From positions 124,001 through 188,000 of the forward strand of contig NZ_FQXC01000001.1 of the NCBI RefSeq assembly GCF_900129875.1: DNA of 64,000 nt, written 5' to 3'. The DNA comes from Marivita hallyeonensis. Its GTDB lineage: Bacteria > Pseudomonadota > Alphaproteobacteria > Rhodobacterales > Rhodobacteraceae. Positions 28,066 to 37,225 of the stretch are shown here, piece by piece (position 1 is the first letter of the stretch; each line of letters starts with the position of its first letter). A program made the position numbers and the translations under genes. Under the pieces are notes generated by a model. The model saw only the letters and a program-made list of their open reading frames with translations. It did not search any database and was not told the origin of the DNA.

Positions 28066-29061
28066 TCAGAAGCTCAGCGCGGGGCAGCTGTCGTCGGACA
28101 TGTAGTCGTGGACCTGAAGCTCGCCGCTGGCGATCTGGGCCGACGCTGCGTCGACGGCTGCTTGCATCTCTGCACTGACCAGCTCTGCGTTGTGCTCATC
28201 AAGTGCGTAGCCGACACCGCCGTTTGCAATGCCCATCACGTTGATGCCGGTTTCAAGATCGGTTCCTGCGGTCATTGCCTCGTACACGGCATTGTCCACA
28301 CGCTTCATCATCGAGGTCAGAACCTGGCCCGGGTGCAGGTAATTCTGGTTGCTGTCCACACCAATGGACAGGATGCCTTCGTCCGCTGCGGTCTGCAGGA
28401 CACCGACGCCGGTACCGCCTGCGGCGGCGTAGACAACATCAGCGCCTTGGCTGATCTGCGCTTTGGTCAGCTCAGAGCCTTTTACCGGGTCGTTCCATGC
28501 TGCCGGGGTCGTGCCGGTCATGTTCGCCACGATGTTTGCGTCGGGGTTGATGGCTTTGACGCCCTGCGCATAGCCGCAAGCGAATTTGCGGATGAGTGGG
28601 ATGTCCATGCCGCCGATGAAGCCAACGGTGCCCGACTCCGACGCCATCGCGGCCATCATGCCGACGAGGTACGACCCCTCGTGTTCGTTGAACACGACAG
28701 AGCGGACGTTCGGCTCGTCCACGACCATGTCGATGATCGCGAACTTGGTCTCGGGATAATCCGGCGCCACCTCGGCCAACACGTTGCCGAAGGCAAAGCC
28801 GGTCATCACGATGGGGTTGTTGCCGTTCTCTGCAAAGCGGCGGAGCGCCTGTTCGCGCTGCGCTTCGGACTGAAGCTCGATCTCGCGGAAGGAGTCGCCG
28901 GTTTCTTCGGCCCAGCGCTTTGCGCCGTTGAAGGCGGCCTCGTTAAAGGACTTGTCGAACTTGCCGCCAAGATCGAAGATCAGCGCGGGTTCGGCAGCCA
29001 CGGCGCCTGCGGTCAGCGCAAGTGCTGCGACAGCGCCGGAAAGTTTCGTCATAAGGGTCAT
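28066..29061 (-). CDS. BMP family substrate-binding protein
   Basis: Periplasmic binding protein (331 residues) of the BmpA/PnrA/Med family, which bind purine nucleosides. It has a Sec signal (MTKLSGAVAALALTAGAVAAEP) without a lipobox, so it is soluble. Family features: IFDLGGKFDKSFNEAAFNG at the mature N-terminus and VGFIGGMDIPLIRKFACGY in the middle. The ATG at 29061 has GGGAG upstream. First gene of the operon bmp-ATPase-permease-lysE-permease. Confidence 0.92.
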   Translation of the reverse strand: MTLMTKLSGAVAALALTAGAVAAEPALIFDLGGKFDKSFNEAAFNGAKRWAEETGDSFREIELQSEAQREQALRRFAENGNNPIVMTGFAFGNVLAEVAPDYPETKFAIIDMVVDEPNVRSVVFNEHEGSYLVGMMAAMASESGTVGFIGGMDIPLIRKFACGYAQGVKAINPDANIVANMTGTTPAAWNDPVKGSELTKAQISQGADVVYAAAGGTGVGVLQTAADEGILSIGVDSNQNYLHPGQVLTSMMKRVDNAVYEAMTAGTDLETGINVMGIANGGVGYALDEHNAELVSAEMQAAVDAASAQIASGELQVHDYMSDDSCPALSF

Positions 29062-29210
29062 TTTCAGCTCCCAGCTGTTGGACTGCGACGACTTGAGTGC
29101 GTCGCTTGTTTAGATCATGTGATCGCGTGCAATTAAGGCCGTAGCGCCTGCAAAGGGCAATAGCTTTTTGCCCAAGACGCCGGCAGGTGCCACGCAAATC
29201 GCCGATGACC

Positions 29211-29624
29211 TTACGGGACAGTCAGGGAAAGCAGCACCGCATCGTCCTTTGAGCCATCGCGCAGGCGGTAGTAGCCCTTGCGCGTTCCGATGGGCACGAA
29301 TCCCTTCGCGGCGTAGAAGGCGCGGGCCGACGCGTTGCCTTCGGCGACCTCCAGAAAAATGCGCGTGACCCCGTTCTTCGCGACCAGATCGCGCAGGTCG
29401 GCAAGCAGCGATGACGCTACGCCAGAGCGCTGCGCCTCTGGCGCGGTGGCCAGAGCGAGGATTTCGCATTCATCCGCGACGATCCGGGCAATCAATCCGC
29501 CCGTGTCCCGGTGAAGAAAGCATGTCTGCGGCTGCGCCAGTGTTTCGGTGATGGTCTTGGCCGACCAGGGCCGCATGTCGACATACGCCGCATCCACGAT
29601 CGCAGCGAAGTCTTCGGCGGTCAC
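29211..29624 (-). CDS. rimI: Ribosomal protein S18 alanine N-acetyltransferase-type GNAT
   Basis: A 137-residue GNAT with the acetyl-CoA loop region APEAQRSGVASSLLADL and the following strand RIFLEVAEGNASARAFYAAKGF. It is assigned as RimI because it directly follows tsaB with a 4-bp overlap, the usual position. RimI acetylates the N-terminal alanine of S18; some homologues acetylate other proteins. Confidence 0.85.
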   Translation of the reverse strand: MTAEDFAAIVDAAYVDMRPWSAKTITETLAQPQTCFLHRDTGGLIARIVADECEILALATAPEAQRSGVASSLLADLRDLVAKNGVTRIFLEVAEGNASARAFYAAKGFVPIGTRKGYYRLRDGSKDDAVLLSLTVP

Positions 29625-30181
29625 GTCAGCATCACCGGCCCGGTGTCGCGCGACGGCGCGGCGTCGGCCGGTTTGATGTAGAGGGGCTTGGGGCGACCAG
29701 CGGTTTTCGGATCAGCGATCGCGGCACATTCCGCGATGGCGGCAATGAGCTTCTGCCGATCGGACAGGAAGACGGGGCTGTGCGCATCTTCTTCCCGACC
29801 CAGTCGCGGGGCTTCACCAGCCGGTTGAAGGTAAAGCATGTCGCGCGGCGCGGGCACTGCTGCCACGGCAGTCGGATATAGATGGTGGATTGCGTCGAGT
29901 GTCGACACACCAATCGCCGGCACGCCAAGCCCCAAGGCCAACCCTCGTGCCGCCGAGACCGCAATGCGGATACCGGTGAAGTTGCCCGGCCCAACACCGA
30001 CCCCGATCCGGGTGAGATCCGACCAAGTGGCACTGTTCCGAGACAACAGGCCTTCGAGCATCGGCATGAGATGTTCGGCCTGACCGCGCGCCATTTCATC
30101 GATGCGCGTGACGGTTGTGCCGTCTGGATCGCGCAAGGCGGCAAGGCACGCTGGCCCTGACGTATCGAAGGCGAGGATCAT
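29621..30181 (-). CDS. tsaB: tRNA t6A biosynthesis protein TsaB
   Basis: A 186-residue member of the ASKHA fold. It partners TsaD in making threonylcarbamoyl-adenosine at tRNA position 37. It starts MILAFDTSGPACLAAL and has GVGPGNFTGIRIAVSAARGLALGL, the hallmark. Its start overlaps the GFA gene's stop and its stop overlaps rimI, each by 4 bp. Confidence 0.93.
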   Translation of the reverse strand: MILAFDTSGPACLAALRDPDGTTVTRIDEMARGQAEHLMPMLEGLLSRNSATWSDLTRIGVGVGPGNFTGIRIAVSAARGLALGLGVPAIGVSTLDAIHHLYPTAVAAVPAPRDMLYLQPAGEAPRLGREEDAHSPVFLSDRQKLIAAIAECAAIADPKTAGRPKPLYIKPADAAPSRDTGPVMLT

Positions 30182-30618
30182 CGGGTTTGCGCAGCTTCCG
30201 ACAGCGCATCCCGATTGCTGCCTTCGCTGCGCGGCAGGTCATCCGACATGTGAAGCCAAGCCAGTTGGCTGCCGCCATGTGAATGGGATTCGGGCGCCAA
30301 TTCGGACGCGTTGTCAAAAAGGCCGACAGGCACGTAGATTTGGTCAGGTAGGTAGGCGTACCAAGCCGCCAAAGGTGATCCGCAGCTTTGGCAGAACCAA
30401 CGTTTTACGCCCTCGTTGTGCGAAACTCCCGCACCGAGCTCCGGAGACCAGACCAGATCGTTCTTCGCAAAAGCCGCCAGCGCGCTGACCGGCGCGCCGG
30501 ACACTCGACGGCAGTCATTGCAATGGCAGTACGCTACGGTTTGGGGCGGTCGTGTCGTCGAAAATGTGACGGCACCGCAATAGCACCGTCCAGTCAGAAC
30601 GGATGCGTCAGACGGCAA
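30178..30618 (-). CDS. GFA family zinc protein (glutathione-dependent formaldehyde-activating-like)
   Basis: A 146-residue protein of the GFA/CENP-V fold. The zinc-binding cysteines are in place: GRCYCGAVTF, CHCNDCRRVSG and WFCQSCGSPLA. Family members include the enzyme that joins formaldehyde to glutathione, but most are uncharacterised. It overlaps nifU by 11 bp and tsaB by 4 bp, so it has been placed within a nifU-tsaB-rimI run. Confidence 0.88.
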   Translation of the reverse strand: MPSDASVLTGRCYCGAVTFSTTRPPQTVAYCHCNDCRRVSGAPVSALAAFAKNDLVWSPELGAGVSHNEGVKRWFCQSCGSPLAAWYAYLPDQIYVPVGLFDNASELAPESHSHGGSQLAWLHMSDDLPRSEGSNRDALSEAAQTR

Positions 30619-31171
30619 CCGGGCGCACCTCGGTCACTTCCGGAATGTAGTGGCGCAGCAGGTTTTCGATGCCCATTTTCAACGTCAGCGTTGACGATGG
30701 GCAGCCCGCGCAGGCGCCCTGCATGTGCAGATAGACAACGCCGCGTTCGAACCCGTGAAACGTGATGTCGCCACCGTCTTGCGCCACGGCTGGCCGCACG
30801 CGGCTGTCGAGCAATTCCTTGATCTGGCCAACCACCTCGGCATCTTCGCCGCTGTGATCCGCGTGACCGGACGGCGCTTGCGCGTCGCCGGACATAACCG
30901 GATCGCCGGACTGGAAATGCTCCATGATCGCGCCAAGAAGCGACGGCTTGAGGTGGTCCCAATCGGTCGCGTCGTCCTTGGTGACCGTGACGAAGTCATG
31001 GCCGAAGAACACGCCCTTGACGCCGGAGACCTCGAAAAGTCGGGTCGCAAGCGGAGAGGCCGATGCCCCCTCGGACGAGGGAAAATCAGCGGTGCCCATG
31101 TCGAGCACGGTCTGGCCGGGCAGGAACTTCAGCGTGGCCGGGTTGGGCGTTGATTCAGTCTGAATGAACAT
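30608..31171 (-). CDS. NifU family Fe-S scaffold protein
   Basis: A 187-residue protein with an N-terminal NFU1-type domain (MFIQTESTPNPATLKFLPG) and a C-terminal NifU domain with the cluster-binding CAGC motif (CAGCPSSTLTLKMGIEN). It carries or delivers iron-sulfur clusters. The ATG at 31171 has a strong AGGAGG site; the open frame upstream is unlikely. Confidence 0.93.
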   Translation of the reverse strand: MFIQTESTPNPATLKFLPGQTVLDMGTADFPSSEGASASPLATRLFEVSGVKGVFFGHDFVTVTKDDATDWDHLKPSLLGAIMEHFQSGDPVMSGDAQAPSGHADHSGEDAEVVGQIKELLDSRVRPAVAQDGGDITFHGFERGVVYLHMQGACAGCPSSTLTLKMGIENLLRHYIPEVTEVRPVAV

Positions 31172-31270
31172 GGGAACACCTCCTGATGAGACACCATATA
31201 TGCGGTGTGCCCGATGCAGCGTCAAGGATTAGAACTGTTCTAAATAGCGCGTGATATCATTCGTCGCGAT

Positions 31271-31801
31271 TCATCGAATGGGAAGTAGTGTCACCTCAAA
31301 CCTGCCGGACACGGGCATCGGTTCAGACAAGTCGATCGTCTGCCCGAAATTGTCACTGCGGCCCAATGTGCCGGTGAAACTCCCGCTGACCGTCAATTCG
31401 GTGTCGTTCAGTGATCTCTCCGTGATGACAACGGTCAGGCCGCCACTCTCTGACCGTCCGTACCACCGTTCGAACCCGGCATCGTCGCGTCGCCGAAGTA
31501 GCGACAGTTCTGGCGTTGTCGCGCCGGTGCGCAAAAGGTCGAAGGCCAGCCTCAAGGATTGAAACCGCTCCCAAGTTGCAACCTCGGTCGGCCGCGACAG
31601 GATGCTGACCTTGGCGAACCCCGGTGATCCGGTCCAGTCGCTATGGGCTGCGTTCAGTGGCAATTCAAACTGTTCATTCCCAAGGGTCAACGTGACGTAC
31701 CCGCTTTCCGTGGCGGTCGCCACGGTTGCGGCAAGAAGACTGGCGCCAAGGCACAGCTTCTGTAGCGCACGCGCGAAGCCGAGACCCGATAGAACAGCCA
31801 C
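31271..31801 (-). CDS. Exported protein of unknown function
   Basis: A 176-residue protein with a likely signal peptide (about the first 31 residues, cleaved after ATVATATES). The mature part is rich in short beta strands (YVTLTLGNEQFELPL, GGLTVVITERSL, GRFEVTLLPIR) and may be a small beta-sandwich. The GTG at 31801 has AAGGAGG five to six bases upstream; a TTG immediately before it is also in frame. No family recognised. Confidence 0.65.
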   Translation of the reverse strand: MAVLSGLGFARALQKLCLGASLLAATVATATESGYVTLTLGNEQFELPLNAAHSDWTGSPGFAKVSILSRPTEVATWERFQSLRLAFDLLRTGATTPELSLLRRRDDAGFERWYGRSESGGLTVVITERSLNDTELTVSGSFTGTLGRSDNFGQTIDLSEPMPVSGRFEVTLLPIR

Positions 31802-31865
31802 CAAACCCTCCTTCTTCTGCCGTCGACACGATCACATGTGATGCCAACAAACGCAAAGGGGCGTA

Positions 31866-32321
31866 TCAGGTGATCGCTTCCAACCGCTCTTTCGACAATT
31901 CTCCTGGCACGATCGTGATGGGGATCGGCAAGCTGCCCGCGTTCTTGGTCAATTGCGTGACAAGAGGCCCAGGGCCCTTCTTGTCGGAATTGGCGCCCAG
32001 CACCAGAACGCCGATTTCGGGGTCTTCCTGCACATGGGCAATGATTTGCGCGACCGCCTCACCTTCGCGGATCACCAGCTCCGGATCAACGTTCTGCTTG
32101 TCCCGCATCCATTTGGCAAAGACCTCGAAATGCGCGTGAATCCGTTCGCGGGCTTCTTCGCGCATCACCTCTCCGACGCCGATCCAATGGTTGAATTCAT
32201 CGGGCAGGATGACCGACAGGATCGTCACGCCACCGCCCGTATTCGCTGCGCGCATCGCCGCGAAACGCATGGCGTTCAGGCATTCGCGGCTATCGTCCAG
32301 CACCACAAGGAATTTGCGCAT
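31866..32321 (-). CDS. Universal stress protein (UspA fold)
   Basis: A 151-residue single-domain Usp. It begins MRKFLVVLDDSRECLNAMRFAA and has the nucleotide-loop region LVLGANSDKKGPGPLV, a variant of the G-x2-G-x9-G(S/T) ATP motif. Likely cytoplasmic and dimeric. It stands alone. Confidence 0.87.
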   Translation of the reverse strand: MRKFLVVLDDSRECLNAMRFAAMRAANTGGGVTILSVILPDEFNHWIGVGEVMREEARERIHAHFEVFAKWMRDKQNVDPELVIREGEAVAQIIAHVQEDPEIGVLVLGANSDKKGPGPLVTQLTKNAGSLPIPITIVPGELSKERLEAIT

Positions 32322-32386
32322 CAGAAGTCTCCCTCAGCGGATCATGGCGCAGGAACCAGGGTCGCGCAATAGAACATGGCCCGCGG

Positions 32387-32851
32387 TCATGGAGCGTCTG
32401 TCGGCATCTCAAGCAAGGGCAGAAATCGGCCGGGGATGGCCTCTGACGGGGCTTCTCCGATCTGGATGGCACCATGTTTTTGGTAGAACGGAGCAGCCGC
32501 CGGATCGGACTCGATCAACATCTTCGCGTGCCCGGCCTGACGGGCCTCAGTCTTGGCCCAGTGGATCAGGGCAGTGCCGATACTGCGGCCCATGTGATCT
32601 GGGCAGACAAAAAGCTTGTCGAGGTCCGCTTGCGGTCCGGACACATCGACCACGGCGATCCCTGCAAAGCCCGCACCGTCGCGGATCACCGCGATGAGTT
32701 GTGCCAGATGCGCTTGCGTGATCCGCAGCACGTCGCGGCATGCTTCCATGAAGTCAGTATCATATCCCCAATACGCCTTGGACCGCATGCAAAGATCGGA
32801 CAGCGCCTGCAGCGTAGCATCATCCGCCTGCGTCAAGCGTTCTGGCGTCAT
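32387..32851 (-). CDS. GNAT family N-acetyltransferase
   Basis: A 154-residue acetyltransferase. The cofactor-binding strand and loop are DKLFVCPDHMGRSIGTALIHWA, followed by MLIESDPAAAPFYQKHGA. The ATG at 32851 overlaps the aminotransferase stop (ATGA), so the two are co-translated. Substrate unknown; perhaps an amino-acid derivative, given the partner, but this is a guess. Confidence 0.85.
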   Translation of the reverse strand: MTPERLTQADDATLQALSDLCMRSKAYWGYDTDFMEACRDVLRITQAHLAQLIAVIRDGAGFAGIAVVDVSGPQADLDKLFVCPDHMGRSIGTALIHWAKTEARQAGHAKMLIESDPAAAPFYQKHGAIQIGEAPSEAIPGRFLPLLEMPTDAP

Positions 32852-33708
32852 CCGGAATGTGCCCAATCCCAATACATCTCGCGCACGCGACGCGTGACCG
32901 GGCCGACCTGATACGACGTGTCTTCAAAGCCCGTGACGGCAGTCACTTTGTGCATGTTGCCGGAGAGAAAGACTTCGTCTGCATCCTCGAAATCGGCGAA
33001 GGTCAACACGGTTTCATGAACCTGTGTCCCGTCCGCCCGAAGGTTGGCCATGTGACGCGACCGGGTGATTCCGGCGAGGAAGGTGCCATTGGCGATGGGT
33101 GTGAACACCTCGCCATCCTTTACCATGAACACGTTCGATGTGGCGCTTTCGGCGACGTTGCCCATGGCATCGGTCACCAGCGCGTTCTGGAACCCGCGCG
33201 CACGTACATCGCGCAGCATGCGTGCGTTGTTCGGGTAAAGGCATCCCGCCTTGGCGTTGACCACCGCGTCTTCGAGAACGGGTCGGCGGAAGCGGGTCTT
33301 GCCAAGCGTGACCGACGCTGTATCCGGGGCAAGCGGGATTTCCTCGAGGCAGATGGCGAAGCCGGTTTTGTCAGCCATCGGCGCAATGGCCGAGGCGTCG
33401 CCATCAATGGCCCAATACATCGGGCGGATGTAGACAGCCGCATCTTTCGGATAGGCTTTCAAACCCTCCCAGACGATGTGAACCATGTCTTCGGTGGTCA
33501 CAGTCGGCGTGACCATGAGCGCCTCGGCGGACCGGTTGACCCGCGCGCAATGCGCATCGAGGTCGGGTGCAACGCCGTTGACATAACGCGCGCCATCAAA
33601 CACGCCGCTGCCCAGCCATGCGCCATGGTCGGCGGCGTTCATCACGGGCACGTCAGTGTCATGCCACGTGCCGTTGAAATAGGTCCGGATGTTGGTGCCG
33701 ACTGCCAT
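32848..33708 (-). CDS. ilvE: Branched-chain amino acid aminotransferase (class IV PLP)
   Basis: A 286-residue aminotransferase of fold type IV that interconverts branched-chain 2-oxo acids and Leu/Ile/Val with glutamate. The catalytic lysine is in VVNAKAGCLYPNNARM, and VAESATSNVFMVKDG is the conserved phosphate-binding area. The length is slightly shorter than E. coli IlvE (309), as in many alphaproteobacteria. A D-amino-acid or aminodeoxychorismate-type relative cannot be excluded. Confidence 0.88.
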   Translation of the reverse strand: MAVGTNIRTYFNGTWHDTDVPVMNAADHGAWLGSGVFDGARYVNGVAPDLDAHCARVNRSAEALMVTPTVTTEDMVHIVWEGLKAYPKDAAVYIRPMYWAIDGDASAIAPMADKTGFAICLEEIPLAPDTASVTLGKTRFRRPVLEDAVVNAKAGCLYPNNARMLRDVRARGFQNALVTDAMGNVAESATSNVFMVKDGEVFTPIANGTFLAGITRSRHMANLRADGTQVHETVLTFADFEDADEVFLSGNMHKVTAVTGFEDTSYQVGPVTRRVREMYWDWAHSG

Positions 33709-33837
33709 CGAAGCCTCCCTCGTGTTGGCGGCAAGCTAGGCGTAGCCGTGCCCAAGGTCCAGAGCGCACCAGCGCTTGCCCGTCGCAAGCGCACCTTGCC
33801 GATCCTGTCCGCGCAACAAAAAATACTGGGCAGCCCC

Positions 33838-33861
33838 AAGAAACTTCGTACGAAGTTTCTT
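33838..33861. repeat. Perfect 24-bp palindrome
   Basis: AAGAAACTTCGT followed by its exact reverse complement, centred on CGTACG. It lies 22 bp beyond the trpS stop. On the minus strand a TTTTTT run follows about 25 bases later, so it might help end the trpS message. Confidence 0.6.
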
Positions 33862-33883
33862 ACGCATCTCAATTAAATCCTGG

Positions 33884-34918
33884 TTACGCGCCCACCATGC
33901 CTACGATGTCGTAGGTGCGCTTCAGGATCGGTGCCCCGATGGTCCGCGCGCGTTCCGCGCCCTTGGCCAAGATCGCATCAATCTCATCCGGTTGCTGCAT
34001 CAGCCGCGCCATCTCGCCCGAGATCGGGGACAGTTTTTCGACCGCCAGATCGGACAGCATCGGCTTGAACTCCGAGAACGGTCTGCCCCCGATATCCGCC
34101 AGAACCGCGTCTACCGATTGCTCGGCCAAGGCCGCATAGATGTTCACCAGGTTGCGCGCCTCGGGGCGGTTTTCGAGCCCGTCTGCTTCCGACGGCAGCG
34201 CGTCTGGATCGGTTTTGGCTTTACGGATCTTTTTCGCAATGGTGTCGGCGTCATCCGTCATGTTGATCCGCGATGCATCCGAGGCGTCCGATTTCGACAT
34301 CTTTTTCGACCCATCCCGCAGTGACATGACGCGCGTCGCGGCCCCTTCGATCACCGGCTCGGTGACGGGGAAGAACTCAACGCCGAAATCGTGGTTGAAC
34401 TTCATCGCGATGTCGCGGGTCAGCTCGAGGTGCTGTTTCTGGTCCTCACCCACCGGAACGTGGGTCGCATGATACAAGAGAATGTCTGCCGCCATCAGCG
34501 CCGGATAGGCAAACAGCCCCAAAGATGCGTTCTCCTGGTTCTTGCCGGCCTTGTCCTTCCACTGGGTCATCCGCTTCATCCAGCCCATCCGAGCCACACA
34601 GTTGAAGATCCACGCAAGCTGCGCGTGTTCAGCGACCTGTGATTGATTGAAGAGGACCGATTTGTCGGGGTCGATGCCGCTGGCAATGTACCCCGCCGCC
34701 AATTCGCGGGTTTGATGCCGGAGCGCCTCCGGGTCTTGCCAGACCGTGATCGCGTGCAAATCGACCATGCAGTAGATGGTCTCGAACCCTTGGCCCTGCA
34801 TTTCGACGAAACGCTTGATGGCACCCAGGTAATTGCCCAGCGTCAGCCCGCCGGACGGCTGAATCCCCGAGAACACACGCGGCGTGAACGCAGGAGAGGT
34901 TTGGACCCCCTCGGACAT
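33884..34918 (-). CDS. trpS: Tryptophanyl-tRNA synthetase
   Basis: Class I synthetase, 344 residues. The HIGH-type motif is [16 protein letters not shown] near residue 18, and the KMSKS motif is exact ([14 protein letters not shown]). The catalytic-core segments [10 protein letters not shown] and [19 protein letters not shown] are as in bacterial TrpS. It is divergent from the rhomboid-like gene. Confidence 0.96.
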   Translation of the reverse strand: MSEGVQTSPAFTPRVFSGIQPSGGLTLGNYLGAIKRFVEMQGQGFETIYCMVDLHAITVWQDPEALRHQTRELAAGYIASGIDPDKSVLFNQSQVAEHAQLAWIFNCVARMGWMKRMTQWKDKAGKNQENASLGLFAYPALMAADILLYHATHVPVGEDQKQHLELTRDIAMKFNHDFGVEFFPVTEPVIEGAATRVMSLRDGSKKMSKSDASDASRINMTDDADTIAKKIRKAKTDPDALPSEADGLENRPEARNLVNIYAALAEQSVDAVLADIGGRPFSEFKPMLSDLAVEKLSPISGEMARLMQQPDEIDAILAKGAERARTIGAPILKRTYDIVGMVGA

Positions 34919-34994
34919 GGCAAAACTCCGTCTGGCAAAAGTGGTGCGGGTGCCTTACCCATGCGCCTGAGTGCCGTCAAGCAAGGGTCGAGCC

Positions 34995-35684
34995 GTGACC
35001 GAGCCACATAACGAACCCCCGGTGAATCCCCTTCCCCCCATCGTGATCGCCTTGTTTCTGGTGATAGTCGGGATCGAGGCCGTGCTGAACCTTGGCGCGC
35101 GGGGGATTGTCGGCGGCGCAGACGCCGTGGGTTGGCGGATCGGCGTGATGGAGCGGTATGCGTTCTCGTCCGAGATCTTCACATGGATGCGCGAAACTGG
35201 GCGATGGCCGATCGAGCACGTGATGCGCACGGTCACCTATCCCTTTGTGCATGCGAGCTTTACCCATGCCCTGTTCGCCGGGGTGATGCTGCTCGCGCTC
35301 GGCAAGATGGTGGGCGAAGAGATGGGCAGTTTCGCAGTGCTCGCCATTTTCTTTGTGTCCGCTGCAGGAGGCGCTTTGCTCTATGCCATGCTGATCGGGC
35401 GGCCCACGCCGCTCATTGGGGCGTTTCCGGCGGTATATGGATTGATCGGCGGCTTCACATACATGCTCTGGCTGCGGCTCGGTCAATTGGGTGAAAAGCA
35501 GATCCGCGCCTTTTCGCTGATCGGCTTTCTGCTGTTCATCCAACTTGTCTTCGGGCTGCTCTTCGGCTCCAACGCAGAATGGGTCGCGGACCTGGCGGGC
35601 TTTGCGCTTGGCTTTGCGCTTTCGACAATCCTGGTTCCCGGGGGATGGGCGCGAATGGTGGAGCGTCTGCGACAGCGGGACTAG
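34995..35684 (+). CDS. Rhomboid-like membrane protein lacking catalytic residues
   Basis: A 229-residue membrane protein with the rhomboid layout: a first helix, a long L1 loop, then YPFVHASFTHALFAG (H86, H91) and further helices. The catalytic Ser motif GxSG is replaced by G142-A-F144-P145 in IGAFPAVYGL, and the TM6 His is replaced by D199 in VADLAGFALGF. The first-half Asn of the oxyanion site is also absent (Ala). It is therefore a pseudoprotease of the iRhom/derlin sort. The GTG at 34995 has AAGGG upstream; a GTG at 34971 is an alternative. Its end overlaps the convergent murJ by 4 bp. Confidence 0.82.
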   Translation: MTEPHNEPPVNPLPPIVIALFLVIVGIEAVLNLGARGIVGGADAVGWRIGVMERYAFSSEIFTWMRETGRWPIEHVMRTVTYPFVHASFTHALFAGVMLLALGKMVGEEMGSFAVLAIFFVSAAGGALLYAMLIGRPTPLIGAFPAVYGLIGGFTYMLWLRLGQLGEKQIRAFSLIGFLLFIQLVFGLLFGSNAEWVADLAGFALGFALSTILVPGGWARMVERLRQRD

Positions 35685-37225
35685 CCGCCGCGCCGAAAGG
35701 CCCCGCGCAATTCGCGCATGGAGAAGGCTCCGAAAAGCTGTCCAGCGACCGCGTAGGTCACCATGCCGATCCCGATCAAGACCGCCAGCGCAAGGAACCG
35801 GAAGCCGGTGACGGCGAAGAACGGGCCGAGCAGCAACGTGGTGATCCACAGGACACCGCCCATGACGCAAGAGGCAAGACATACCCGCCAGATGCGATCG
35901 CGGAACTGGCTGTCGAAGCGGGCCACATCGCCAAGCTTTCGTCCGCCATAGCCCAGCATCCAAACCATCGTCCACCCGGCCACTGTGGTCGCAATCGCAG
36001 GCGCGATCCACCCGATGAATGGCGCAAGGCCAATGGCAATCGCCGCGTTCACAAACATCGCCCAAGCCGCATACCTGAACGGCGTTTTTGTGTCCTCCCG
36101 GGCAAAGAACAGCGGTTGCAGCACCTTCTGCAGCACGAAAGCGGGAAGGCCGAGGCCGTAGATCGCAACCGCGGCGGCAATGGCGGCGCTGTCGTCGGGA
36201 CCGGTCGCTCCGCGTTCGAAGAGCACTGTGACCACGGGCAGCGGGATGACCACGAGCGCGACCGCCGCCGGGATCGTCAACGCGAGTGACAGCTCTCCGG
36301 CGCGGGAGAACGCGTGTTTGGCTCCCGCGTCGTCCTGCGCGCTCAGGCGTCGCGAAAGGTCCGGTAAAAGAACGATGCCGACCGCGATGCCTACGACGCC
36401 CAGCGGAAGTTGATAAAGCCGGTCCGCAGCGTAGAGCCAGCCGACGGCCTTTTCGAAATGCGACGCGACCTGTTGGCCGACGAGCAGGTTGATCTGCATG
36501 ACACCTCCGGCCAGTGCGGCCGGGATGGCGATGACGACGAGGCGCTTCATCTCGGGGGTCCAGCGGGGACGGGAGGGGCGGAGCTTGACCCCGGCGCGGT
36601 CGGCGGCGATCCAGACGAGGGCGAGTTGGGCGATGCCGGCGACCGGGATGGCCCAGATCAACCAAAGGATCACCTCGCCCCCGAGGTACGCCCCCAAAGC
36701 CATTGAAAAACATACAAAAATATTGAGGAACACCGGCGCTGCCGCAGCGGCGGCGAAGCGTCCGGCGGCATTCAGGACACCGGAGAACAGGGCGGTTAGC
36801 GAAATCAGCAGGATATAGGGGAAGACGATCCGCCCGTATTCGACGGTCAGGTCGAACCGTTCGTCGCTCCCGAAGCCGCCGGCCGTGGCCCAGACCAGTG
36901 CTGGCATGAAGACCATCGCGAGCGCGCTGAGGATCAGGAGGATGAACGCCAGCCCGCTGAGGGCTTGCGTGGCGAATTCGGTCGGGTGGTCGCCGGACTC
37001 TAACCGTTTGGAAAACAAAGGAACAAATGAGGCGTTGAAGGCACCTTCGGCGAAGAAACGGCGGAACATATTGGGCAGGCGGAAGGCCGCGACGAAGGCG
37101 TCCATGACCGGGCCGGGGCCGATGAGGGCGAGGATCATGACTTCGCGCAGGACGCCGAGAATACGGCTCATCAGGGTCCAGAAACCGACGGTCACAACAC
37201 CGGATATGAGGCGGATCGGTTTCAT
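35681..37225 (-). CDS. murJ: Lipid II flippase MurJ
   Basis: Moves lipid-linked peptidoglycan precursor to the periplasmic face. It is 514 residues with 14 or so membrane helices. MurJ-specific segments are present: SRILGVLREVMILALIG, DAFVAAFRLPNMFRRFFAEG and NASFVPLFSKR. It precedes no gene of its own operon here; in related genomes I expect glnD just upstream, but about 5 kb of other DNA intervenes. Confidence 0.95.
   Translation of the reverse strand: MKPIRLISGVVTVGFWTLMSRILGVLREVMILALIGPGPVMDAFVAAFRLPNMFRRFFAEGAFNASFVPLFSKRLESGDHPTEFATQALSGLAFILLILSALAMVFMPALVWATAGGFGSDERFDLTVEYGRIVFPYILLISLTALFSGVLNAAGRFAAAAAAPVFLNIFVCFSMALGAYLGGEVILWLIWAIPVAGIAQLALVWIAADRAGVKLRPSRPRWTPEMKRLVVIAIPAALAGGVMQINLLVGQQVASHFEKAVGWLYAADRLYQLPLGVVGIAVGIVLLPDLSRRLSAQDDAGAKHAFSRAGELSLALTIPAAVALVVIPLPVVTVLFERGATGPDDSAAIAAAVAIYGLGLPAFVLQKVLQPLFFAREDTKTPFRYAAWAMFVNAAIAIGLAPFIGWIAPAIATTVAGWTMVWMLGYGGRKLGDVARFDSQFRDRIWRVCLASCVMGGVLWITTLLLGPFFAVTGFRFLALAVLIGIGMVTYAVAGQLFGAFSMRELRGAFRRGG

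Noticed and set aside
25812-28178. 788-residue open frame on the plus strand
   Set aside because: Antisense to the nucleoside-transporter ATPase. No recognisable motif and no ribosome-binding site.
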